Below the pieces are notes generated by a model that made no database searches, had not been told where the DNA came from, and saw nothing but the letters and a program-made list of their open reading frames with translations. From NCBI GenBank assembly GCA_004380135.1, contig QXCR01000136.1:1-64000 (forward strand): 64,000 nucleotides of DNA, written 5' to 3'. The DNA comes from Stemphylium vesicarium (lineage: Eukaryota > Ascomycota > Dothideomycetes > Pleosporales > Pleosporaceae). Positions 48,431 to 58,042 of the stretch are shown in pieces. Position numbers and translations under genes: made by a program. Within the stretch, counting starts at the first letter, position 1; every line of letters starts with the position of its first letter.

Positions 48431-49678
48431 CTACTCGTCGGACGGGCTGTCCAGGTCACTGACTACGTTCCAAGACGAGTCACTTCCTTCAGGCTGCAAC
48501 ACCACGTACTCGTCTTCCCAAGATGACCCCGACCCACTCTCAGACTCATCTCCCTCAGACGCCGTACTCTGCTCCCACGCAGAACCCTCCACACTCTCTC
48601 TTAATCCACCCTCGTCCCGCGCAAGACGCTCATCGAGCTCTATTATCGCCCTCAACTCCGCAGACATCCACTCCACAAGCCTACATGCCTGCTGCTCCTC
48701 AGGCGCAGGCACTTCCCACTCGGTCCCCACGCCAAACTCCACGCAATAGCACCGATACGTCGCACTCCCATTACAAGGGCAACTACATGGCACGCCCGCC
48801 CCACCATCGCAGGTTTCATTCGCGTACCCAAGTTCCCAGCAGCCAGATATGTTTCTATGCCATTGCCATTCATACTCATCGAACCACGCGAAGCCGTCGA
48901 TGACGGGAAACGGCGGGATTCGATTGCGGCGACAGTCCCAGACGAAGTACTTGGAGGGTGTGAGGACGCAGCGGAGCGTGGCGTGAGCGAGTACATCGGA
49001 GGAAGTAGTTGGGAGGGTCGTCTCTTGGGGGCTTGAAAAGGGTGCTGTTGGGGTGGTTACGCGGATACCGCAGGGGTGGGATGTATACTGCATGCAATGG
49101 TTGAACACTCTTTCTGATTGTGTAGGGCTTGTGCAGCGACCGAATTTGAGGAGCCGGTGTTCTTTGACGAGGCGCATCTCGTGGATGCGACGGCGGGCCC
49201 AGACACCGAAGTCTTCGGCGCTGTAAAGAGAGGGCGGGTCAGCAGTTTCGAACATGTGGGCGTTTTTGCCGTGGCGATTGTATGCGATTACGTCGTCGAG
49301 GTTCTCGAGGTCTACTGCCCATACCAGTTCGTCGTAGGTATTCATCTCCCACTCCTCTCGATGTCTCTCCGCGTACGCGTCTTCGAGGCGGGCTAGACGG
49401 ATAGCACGGGCTGGGGGGTATATATCAGAGCGTCGATGCTTGTTCCCTGGGTACGTTCGCTGGGGGTATCTCTTCGTTCGTTGGTGCGCACGACGGGCAG
49501 ATCGCATGTCTTTGAAAGGATGGTCTGACGTGCGACCCGCGGCGTTCATGGCAGGCTCCGAGGGGAGAGTGAGCAGGCCCCAAGGGACTCTGCTGTGCGT
49601 CTCAGGCTCTTCGGGGCAGCATTCGGAGCACCAAAAGCCGGATGGTCCGCCATACTCCATCATCGTCTTTTGCTTCAT
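48431..49678 (-). CDS. Uncharacterised protein with Cys-containing segments and acidic tail
   Basis: A single open frame of 415 codons from ATG 49678. Near the N-terminus is GFWCSECCPEEPETHS, which could bind a metal. A basic region rich in Arg (ARRAHQRTKRYPQRTYP) follows, then a folded-looking part with YDELVWAVDLENL and FGVWARRRIHEMRLVKEHRL. Further on are TPSKYFVWDCRRNRIPPFP and a second Cys cluster (CDGGAGVPCSCPCNGS). The last 70 residues are Ser/Glu/Asp-rich. I do not recognise the family. The uninterrupted frame over 1.2 kb and consistent composition support a real gene; a small intron inside the 200-230 region cannot be excluded. It is convergent with the MFS gene (163 bp apart) and divergent from the aldehyde dehydrogenase gene. 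Confidence 0.7.
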   Translation of the reverse strand: MKQKTMMEYGGPSGFWCSECCPEEPETHSRVPWGLLTLPSEPAMNAAGRTSDHPFKDMRSARRAHQRTKRYPQRTYPGNKHRRSDIYPPARAIRLARLEDAYAERHREEWEMNTYDELVWAVDLENLDDVIAYNRHGKNAHMFETADPPSLYSAEDFGVWARRRIHEMRLVKEHRLLKFGRCTSPTQSERVFNHCMQYTSHPCGIRVTTPTAPFSSPQETTLPTTSSDVLAHATLRCVLTPSKYFVWDCRRNRIPPFPVIDGFAWFDEYEWQWHRNISGCWELGYANETCDGGAGVPCSCPCNGSATYRCYCVEFGVGTEWEVPAPEEQQACRLVEWMSAELRAIIELDERLARDEGGLRESVEGSAWEQSTASEGDESESGSGSSWEDEYVVLQPEGSDSSWNVVSDLDSPSDE

Positions 49679-50493
49679 CGTGAAAAGGCTGGGATGGATG
49701 TCCGGCTGCGCGAGTATCTGAAGAGTTCATTGTGACTGATGCCATGTCTTTTTGGCGATGCCCATGGTATCTGAGACGTCAGCACGGCGTCCTGTCATCC
49801 CTAAAGTTCCGCCCTCGAGCGAAGGTTGAGGGCGCATGGCTGTGCAAAAGGGCGGAGGCGGAAGGGTGTCGTCGTGGGCTTTTGACGGACGTTAGGTAGC
49901 GGCTACACGAGCAGTAGTGTGAGCAAAAGCAGTACATTCAATCTTGAATGTGCCGCTTTTCCCCACACAGCTGCTCTTCTAGACGTGGCCAACGTTGTCG
50001 TGGAGAAAGATAGTAAGGTGTTTCCGGAGCTCTGGGGTCGAGGCGGAGTTGCGGCTTATATCCGCGCCCACCAATGACGCCCGTGTGCCATTAAACTTCA
50101 GCCAGACCCCTTCATCTTGTCTCAGAACTGAATGCTTGTTCTCAATGGCCTAATGAACACAATCTGGAAAGCCCGGGAAAGAGCCCTTTGTAATGATCCC
50201 AGTATGAACGACGTGACAAGCCCAGAGAAGATGCGTTCGTCGTATACGGCACTGCAGCCCATCTGCCGAAGGATGATCGACGTCAACACCGAAGTCGCCA
50301 GCGGGAAAACCAACACATGACGCAATCTTCGCCATGAGGTTATAGCGACGAGACCTCTTGTACCGTCCCAATTTATCACCCATCTGAACAGAAAGATTCT
50401 TGCATAAGGAGCAGATTGAAGAGTCATCCAAAGCCACCATTAAAGAAGAGCCGAACCCTTAACCATCAACACACCTACAACACTTCCCCAGCC
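49679..50493. other. Divergent intergenic region
   Basis: An 815-bp stretch between the uncharacterised minus-strand gene and the aldehyde dehydrogenase gene. It must carry both promoters. No coding region is supported. Confidence 0.5.
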
Positions 50494-51918
50494 ATGTCTT
50501 CAACCACAGACACTCCAGTCCCCCTATGGATCGACAACGCCCCCGTCCAAACCAGCATCACTTTCCCCGTCACACAAGCCTCGACCGGATCCACCGCCCA
50601 CCACGCCCATTCCGCCTCCCCCCAAGAAGCCACGACCGCCTGCGCCTCTTCCTGGGCCGCCTTCAAATCATGGCGCAACAGCACGCACACCACGCGGCGC
50701 GACCTGATCCTACGTGTAGCAAGCTACTACGAGACGCACGCCGCCTCGCTGCAACAGCTCCAAATCAGCGAAACCTCCTGCACAGAAGCCTGGGCCCACA
50801 TGAACATAACCCTCTCAGTCTCGTACCTACGCGAGATCGCCGCCCAAATCAGCAGCGTAGCCGGCGTCATCCCGCCAACTGAGAAGCCAAACACGACCGG
50901 TTTTGTGTTCAAAGAGCCCATCGGACCAATTCTATGCATTGCGCCGTGGAACGCCGCGCTCATACTGGCTACGCGCGGTATCGCGAGCGCCATCGCAGTA
51001 GGCTGCAGCGTCGTGTTTAAAGCGTCTGAACTGTGTCCGAAGACGCACTTCGCAATCACCCAGGCGTTCAAGGAGTGTGGTGCGCCGCCCGGTGTGCTGA
51101 ACCAGATCCAATGCGCGCGCGAGGACGCGGGGTCGCTCACGGAGACGCTGATTGCGCATGAGGCGATCCGCAAGATTGAATTCATTGGGTCTGCGGCTGT
51201 GGGAAGGAAGATCATGGCCGTTGCGGCGCGGTATCTCAAACCCGTGCTCATGGAGCTTGGGGGCAAATGTCCCGCGATTGTGCTCCCGGATGCGGATTTA
51301 AAGCTTGCGGCTCGCCAGTGTGCGGCGGGTGCGACGGTGAATCATGGTCAGATTTGCTTTAGTACCGAGCGCATTATCGTACTGGAAGAGGTGGCGGAGG
51401 AGTTTCAAGCGCTGCTTGTGGAGGCTATGGGAAATGTGGGGAAGGCGTCCGGCGATGCGGTTTCGGCGGATATCGCGAGGCATGCGAGTGATGTGATTCG
51501 TGATGCGGAGGAGAAGGGTGAGACGATACTCTCCGGCGGGCTGGATGACGAGAATGCTTGTAGGCTCACTCCTACGCTTGTCCTGCATCCGCAAAATAGC
51601 AACACCCGGATTCTCGACGAAGAGACGTTTGGGCCATCGGCTTCTCTTTATATGGTCAAAGACGATGCGGATGCTATTGCTCTTGCGAATCGCTCTGCAT
51701 ATGGTCTCAACGCTACCGTCTGGACGCGCGATATGGCGCGCTTTATGAAGATGAGTCGCGAACTAGAGTACGGCCAGGTCCACGCGAACAGCATCAGTGT
51801 ATACACGAGTCCGACGGGGAGTCAGGGAGGTGTTAAGGGCAGCGGGTTTGGGCGGATGAATGGAAGATGGGGGTTGGATGAGTTTGTGGTTGAGAAGTTT
51901 GTTACATGGTGCGAGTGA
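50494..51918 (+). CDS. Aldehyde dehydrogenase (vanillin/salicylaldehyde dehydrogenase-like)
   Basis: NAD(P)-dependent oxidation of an aldehyde to its acid; 474 aa, intronless. Conserved positions: CIAPWNAAL with Asn153, VVFKASELCP with Lys176 (cofactor binding), IEFIGSAAVG (the FTGS loop with Ile in place of Thr), MELGGKCPAIV with the general base Glu254, and NHGQICFSTERI with the catalytic Cys288. EETFGPSASLY and the C-terminal GGVKGSGFGRMNGRWGLDEF are also family marks. The length and the short N-terminus place it near the bacterial and fungal aromatic-aldehyde dehydrogenases; this subgroup call is tentative. Start ATG 50494 (GCCATGTC) is preferred over the longer in-frame extension into the leader. 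Confidence 0.92.
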   Translation: MSSTTDTPVPLWIDNAPVQTSITFPVTQASTGSTAHHAHSASPQEATTACASSWAAFKSWRNSTHTTRRDLILRVASYYETHAASLQQLQISETSCTEAWAHMNITLSVSYLREIAAQISSVAGVIPPTEKPNTTGFVFKEPIGPILCIAPWNAALILATRGIASAIAVGCSVVFKASELCPKTHFAITQAFKECGAPPGVLNQIQCAREDAGSLTETLIAHEAIRKIEFIGSAAVGRKIMAVAARYLKPVLMELGGKCPAIVLPDADLKLAARQCAAGATVNHGQICFSTERIIVLEEVAEEFQALLVEAMGNVGKASGDAVSADIARHASDVIRDAEEKGETILSGGLDDENACRLTPTLVLHPQNSNTRILDEETFGPSASLYMVKDDADAIALANRSAYGLNATVWTRDMARFMKMSRELEYGQVHANSISVYTSPTGSQGGVKGSGFGRMNGRWGLDEFVVEKFVTWCE

Positions 51919-52181
51919 GACGATTGATACAATGAAGTCTCAAAGAAGAGCTGGAGATGGAGCGACAGTGGAACAGGAATGAGATTTTCAAGTATTATCT
52001 TATTGTACTAAATCCAAAACAGAAAGCTACTTCGCACCTAACGATACGGTAAAGCTGTCAAACACAAGACCACAATGCCCAAATGGCAGCGTAGACAAAC
52101 GTCAGGGTATTAAGCCATTGAGATCAGCCTCCACGAAGGCATCTCCATTCCCTCTCTTTCTTCTACTCAAATTGCCAGGCT

Positions 52182-55100
52182 TTACCAAGTAAAAGTCATC
52201 AACTGCGGGTTAAGCACAATAGGCAGCAAAAAGTGACTAACAATCACCGTACCCATAGGCCAAACCGCAATCAGCGTCGTAATCCTCCAATCCTCCTGGA
52301 GCGCAAATGCCATAGTAATCATGACAGCCGTCATGCCAAAGCAGAACATGAAGCTCCACTTGAAACGCCTGAGCACCTTGCTGATCGCCACAAAGAAAGA
52401 AACGTGTTCGGATTCCTTAGAGGTGGAGCCCCACTCGAGCGGGATGCTTAGGAAGTGGCAGACGAGAGCTTGCGAGACATGCAGGGAGATACCGCCGAGG
52501 AAGATGGTGAGGAGAGGGATCCACTTTAGGTTCTCGAATAGACCGCCGAGGATCGTGCCTTCGCCGATGCGGTAGCGGAGGATGGCTAGGGAGATGTTGC
52601 CGAGGACGGTGAAGACGAGGATGATGGCGAAGTAGACTGGTGACGGGTTAGTATGAGTTCTGTGGGATTGCTGTGTAGATTGGAACAAGACTTACCGCGG
52701 AAAGAATTGATGTAGTAGTGATCGAGCCAGCCGTTGAAGAAACCAATCAGGAAGTAGTTGAGCATGGTAAGTATCCAGGAGCAGCCAAGAGCGTAGTAAG
52801 TTCCGATATAGGCCATGATGGTGATCTTCGATGCGAGTGGCATGTTTGAACTGGATTTGAACGTCAGTCATGTACGAACATGTGAGGATAGTCACAAGCT
52901 GATGACTTACGTGATGAATGTCCGGAAAAGCTTGGTAAATGGCCCTTTCGTGAACCACTTGATGAAAGGATTGAAGATGAGCTCGTTGCAACCGTATGCG
53001 TATCTGTGACAGGGTTGTTAGTATGTAGACAGACGAGGCGAGAGAATAGCAGAACGTACTTCTCCCATCGAGCAAGCTCGTCATAAACTGTAATCGAGAC
53101 ACCCTCCTTAAAGCCATCGCCCTTGTAAGAAGCCAGGCGGATAATGTATCCCACACTCTGAAGTCGAAGACTCATATCGAAGTCCTCCGAAACCGTCTCT
53201 TCGGACCAAAACTTGTCGTACTTTGCGCCTCCCTCCTCTTGACATTCGAAAGCGATCTGTTGTACCGCAGACCAGCGGAGAACAGCATTGTGTCCAACAA
53301 AAGGCGCAACATCGCCACCCGCCACAGCAAATCGGATCATCGTGTAGATCATGTTAGTAAAGAATGTAATGCCCTTCTCAAAGAAGGTGTTGGTGACGTT
53401 CATGACACCAGAAGAGTACTGCAGGATGGCGACTTCTTGGCCCTGTTCCATCTCGCTAACAGCCTCGAGCAAGCAGTCCTTGGGAACCCGGGTATCCGAA
53501 TCGACCAGGAGGATGTAGTCGCCGATGCGGATGTTTCCATCAGCCCAGGCCTCGCCCGCGTGCTCAGACATGGCTGCCTCCATGGCTTCCTTGTAGACAG
53601 TGTTCTCTTCCAGCTGGCTCCAATCTTCGTTTCGAGTCGTCTGACTTAAAAGCTCCTCGACTCTGCAACTGATACGGAGCGCGTAGTTCATGTTGGAGGC
53701 TTTCTTGAATTTACCGGGACGAATGAAAGGCTTTGGTCCGTGCTCGCCCTTGGGGTCATGCCTAGGTCGCGCCACCCAGCCAATGCCATGCTCGTCGTAG
53801 AACTCTTGGCGATCTTGGGCATCCTCGGCTGCAAGAAGCTGCACTATTATGTATTAGCGAGTGTCATAATCGCAATTGAGTACTTTTCCACTTACTTCCA
53901 TCATCGTTGATGAAGATGTTGGCGCTTCCTCCTTGAAGTTCATAAGTGGAGATTGCTTGCTTCAGCGAACGGACGGTGGGTTCGATGACAGTACGTAGAC
54001 CCTCTTTGTACACAGGCATTTGGACGGTGATGTGGGGAAGCGGCTTGCCAAAGGTATCCCGGTGGAGACGCTTCGGCGGCTTGCCAGAATAGTACCTGCT
54101 GTTGTCATTCATCTGGCTGGTGGGGCCGAAGATTTGCGCAATATTCCCGACAACGGCTTGGAAGAAGAACTGAGGACGTTAGTGAAATAACAATAGGTGG
54201 GATCTCATAACCATACCAATGAAAGCCAGACCTGAGCAGGTAGGCAGACGAGGAAGAGCAGTCGGAGTAAGTGGCTGGGAGCTTGGATCTCCTGGATCAC
54301 GATCTGCCTCCATCCAGATCCAATAGCTGCTGTCAGTAGCAAAATGGACATTCCACAGTAGGCAGCCTGCCACAACTTCATGCCTCGTCGGCCCTCGTCT
54401 TTGCCACCAGTGGCATCAAAGACCTTGTCGTTCTCCTCCACGTCTACCATGGGGTTCTTTCCGAGAACTTTCTCGAGGTTCACATCCTTTGCGTCGTAAC
54501 CATACTCCGCTCCACACATCATTCTCATCAAAGCGTTGATAATGAACTCTGCGCGTTCCAGCAGAAGTTTCGGGTCGTCTTGCCATACCACCAACACGCC
54601 GCGTGAGGCAATGAACGCAGCTGATTGACCCCTCTGGCAGAATGGGAGAGCTTCGAAATCGGGAATGACTTGGAGACGGAGACCAGATTGGATCTGAACG
54701 TAAGGCAGAGACGTGCGTTCGAGGATGTACGTGATAACCCTGGTATTGACAGTCATGGCACACTGTATGTAATTAGTACCAACACTTTCCGTTGAGCGAA
54801 GATGCTGCGACTTACCCGAACATTCAGCTCGGTGACTGCCTGATAGAGACCGGTACCATCGCTGTAAACCTCTTGAGGTGCGAATGCGTAGCTACCCTTG
54901 GCCCTCTTCATGAAAACGCCCTCTCCTGGTGAACCATAAGTCCAGACCTTTTCTTCCTGCTTGTTGTGCAACCAGTTCGCAAGTATCTCTGCTTTGATAT
55001 CACGAACCGCATTGGGGCCCGAGCCAGGGCTTTGGTTGATGTCCGAAGAAGCGATGGAGTCGGAGCTAGGGCTACTACTTCCTCCAAGTTGAAGGGGGGT

Positions 55101-55250
55101 GAAGCTTGCAGGCCTAGAGTTGGACCTATCTGAACCATTGCTACGAGGGTTCGGAGCAAGGGGGTTCAATGGCCGAGGCTCTCTACTGTCGCTTGCAGGA
55201 TGCTCATCGTGGGAGCCAGGGCCATCTCTTAGTATATCTGTGAGCGCCAT
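52182..55250 (-). CDS. Membrane family-2 glycosyltransferase (cellulose/chitin synthase-like)
   Basis: Seven exons read leftward: 55250-54816, 54762-54217, 54169-53896, 53843-53060, 53003-52911, 52850-52696 and 52636-52182, giving 913 aa. The introns are 47-60 bp and all junctions keep the frame. Residues 1 to about 75 are Ser/Pro/Asn-rich and disordered. Two membrane segments lie at about 280-345. The GT-A catalytic core follows: VQMPVYKEG, INDDG (about 414-418), the metal-binding DSD (533-535), the catalytic-base motif ED in VSEDFDMSLRLQ (638-639) and ELARW (677-678) in the place of QxxRW. Several membrane segments complete the C-terminus. It is a processive-type GT2 but lacks the exact QRRRW of chitin synthases, so it probably makes another cell-wall or surface glucan. 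The product is not known from sequence. Confidence 0.9.
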
Positions 55251-56673
55251 ACTGTCATTCGACACTGTTAGTGATAGTGAAGGAGCGACTTGGGGCGATT
55301 TTGGTGACAGGAGGTTGCTAGAAAGAGGTAAAGACTGGGAGAAAGTTTTGAGCTTTTCACGTAGGTGAACGATGCGAGCAGATCCTCCGCAGCCACAATT
55401 TTATCTTCTGCGGCGATCAAAGCGCAACCAGACTACTATCTAGAACCCACATCACTTCTAGCGCTCCCACAACAAGACTTGTGGAGCCAGTTCTCAGTCC
55501 AAAGAGAGTAATCTGTTCTTCTGTGAAGAGAACCCAACAATGTGGGTGGGTTTCTCAAACTGCAACGCGACATTGGGTGGCCCGCACTGAATAGAGTTGG
55601 ATCATAGCGTGGCAGCGCCATGGGAATCGCGTTATTTTGCTTCAGATTCTACAATGTGGGAGCGCCGCAACCGTACTTGGTTACACATGCTGCGTTGCTG
55701 TGTCGCACTGAACAATTTCGGTGGGTGCGTGCTCCTCCAAATCCTGTTCTGTAACTGGTACTGTTGAACGATGGAGCCAGCGTATTACTGTCGCCACACT
55801 AGAACATACGTGTGATGGCGCACTTGTACTGAGAGAGGGACGAATATCGATGTTTGGTGGCAATAGGCAGCAGTGCTCTGCAAATCTAGCGGACGCCCAA
55901 CGAACCAGCGCACAAGGCATTGTATCGCCACTTCATGCAAGAACCCTTAGAACAACACGAGCCAGGAAAGAGTGACCAAGCCCCGGAGCGATTCTGTGTA
56001 CATGTGCTGAACATCTAATCTGGGGATGCGACTGCGCGCTCAGCCATCGTGAGTCGCATCACCGAAACCTATCGGGTATGCTCGGAGGGGACATGGATAT
56101 ATTTTGAAGACGGGGACTGCTTGCTTTCGCGGATGACAGGATTCGTCTCTTTTCATCTCGAAATCTGGTGATTGGCGGCATGGGGATGATGGTAGCGACT
56201 AGGATTCATGTCTGTGGTTCAGCTTAGCGACGCGCGCGAATCAGCCTATCCGCAGCCTCGAGTCCGCAATGCCAACGCTCTCACACCAAGACCCGGGAAA
56301 ATGGTGCAGAGAAAGGGAAATTTTCTGTGAGAGCATCGGTGGTTACGGTGCTTACTAGATAGCTACCTTATACCTCTACCGAATACTGGTGTGGCACGGG
56401 TGGCTGCCGGTACGATTGCAATTCTTCTGATTCACGAGCAGTCTCATTGTTCCACGGCGAATTGCCGGTTTCATTGGTCAATTGTATCATTGGTGTAAAT
56501 GGTAACGAGATAGCATATTGGAATGTGTGTTGTCGGTATTTTGTGCGCCCGACCGAAAGCGCGAGGCAGAATGCAGATGAACATGACTCAAACCGGAGCC
56601 TCAGCGCAGATAGCGCTAATCAGCAAGCCTGGAGAGTTAGCAGGGTCTACAGAAGGGTAAGGTTGAGTGCTAC
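55251..56673. other. Intergenic region (1.4 kb)
   Basis: It lies between the start of the glycosyltransferase gene and the 3' end of MAD2, both on the minus strand, and includes the glycosyltransferase promoter. No gene is seen. Confidence 0.5.
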
Positions 56674-57660
56674 TCACCTATAGCTCACCAAGGTGTCGAC
56701 GCGATGATTGCTAGTGCTGAAGCTCCGCAGTTGCACCTTCTCTCCGTTCTTAATTTCCTTTGCGTCGCTGTCGCCCCACTCGAGCGGAACTTCGGAATCC
56801 GCATCAGCATATACAAGCACGTTGAAAGTACAGTTGCCGTCTAGCATAGGCAAGAAGGTCACGGATGCTGTGATCTGTCTGAATACTGACTGAATTTCGG
56901 CTTGAATGTCTGCCTCGGTCTTGTCTTCCGGCGTGTCGCTGGCCCTATGGAATTTTAGTTGTTGTCGCGCTTTTGATAGCTCACGAACGTACTCTGGAGC
57001 GGAGTTTTCTTGATCGGTACTCTTCTTGGATGACTTTGACCCAGAGTTCTTTCCGTAGATCTGGACCTGCGCGTCGTCAGAGATGAAGGGTCCAGTCTAT
57101 GGTGAAACTTACGTCAAATTGCCACCGCTCAACATGCTCGCCGGTCTCTTTGCTTGTAATGACGACGACAAGCTTTGAGATCTTGCCGCCGTACATCCAC
57201 TCCTTGAGTTGTCCCATGATCTTCTTGATGTAGGCCTTGACCTGGTCATCAGCAGTCACTATGGACGTCAGTAAGGAGTTGCAAGCGGAGTTGAAGAGTG
57301 CAATTACCCATCATGGTCAAGCCATACTTCTTGACTCTGCATTCGGTTAGGAATCAAGATGCGCAATGATAGGCGACAGCTGCTTACGCGGTAAAGTCCT
57401 CGGCAGGGTAGACACCTCTTTGGAAACTGCAGGCTCAGTCAGATGGCTGTCACAGCTTCAGTGGTTTTGATATACTTACAGTATGGTGTTGACGGAGTAC
57501 TCGAACTAATCTGGTTAAGCGTAGGATGACTCTCTTAGCTTGGTAGACTTACAAACTCGTTGACGACTTTGGAGGAACCTTTCAGCGCAAGCTTGTGCAC
57601 CTTGGAGGAGTCGCTCTTGGAAGATTTCGACTTTGACTTTGATGTCTTTGGTTGAGACAT
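56674..57660 (-). CDS. MAD2: Spindle assembly checkpoint protein MAD2 (HORMA domain)
   Basis: Delays anaphase by binding CDC20 at unattached kinetochores. Six exons read leftward: 57660-57553, 57505-57480, 57426-57388, 57336-57308, 57258-57113 and 57066-56674, giving 246 aa. Introns are 46-53 bp, and two exons are only 26 and 29 bp. Strong family blocks: ALKGSSKVVNEFFEYSVNTI, FQRGVYPAEDF, VKKYGLTMMVTADDQVK, KISKLVVVITSKETGEHVERW and, at the end, LRSFSTSNHRVDTLVSYR of the mobile safety-belt region. It is longer than the usual 200 or so residues. Extra sequence is a Ser/Lys-rich N-terminus and an insertion of about 40 residues after DVQIYG (NSGSKSSKKS... to the DTPEDKTEAD region). It is divergent from GUF1. 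Confidence 0.95.
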
Positions 57661-58042
57661 GGCGGTGATCGTGGTCGCGTGTTGAGGGCGGTGTGGGGAA
57701 AGAAGGTGTTGTTTACGGGGTTTGTTGATGGGGCAATCGCGACCTGCGAAGCTTTGACGACAAGGAAGTAGTAAGAGGGGAGATGCCGCTCGTCAAGAAA
57801 TGGCAATGAATAGCCCCGTATCACGCAAAACAAAGGGTAGGCTTGGTATAGCTATGGAGTCTTACTGGCATGGAGAAGGTCCGGTAGTGGGCCTGGCCTG
57901 GCCTTGGGCGCAGAGGCGATGCAGGAACGGCGGCCGGTGACTGATAAGATAAGATGATCAGCCTCAGCAAAGAAAAGTTGGTGCCGCCATCAACGACCAG
58001 AGCGACCAGCAGCCGCGCCTTGATTCGATCCCATGCCCACTC
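57661..58042. promoter_or_regulatory. Bidirectional promoter region MAD2 / GUF1
   Basis: Only 382 bp separate the two divergent start codons, so both genes must use this stretch. No TATA box is obvious, in line with housekeeping genes. The individual elements could not be assigned. Confidence 0.6.
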
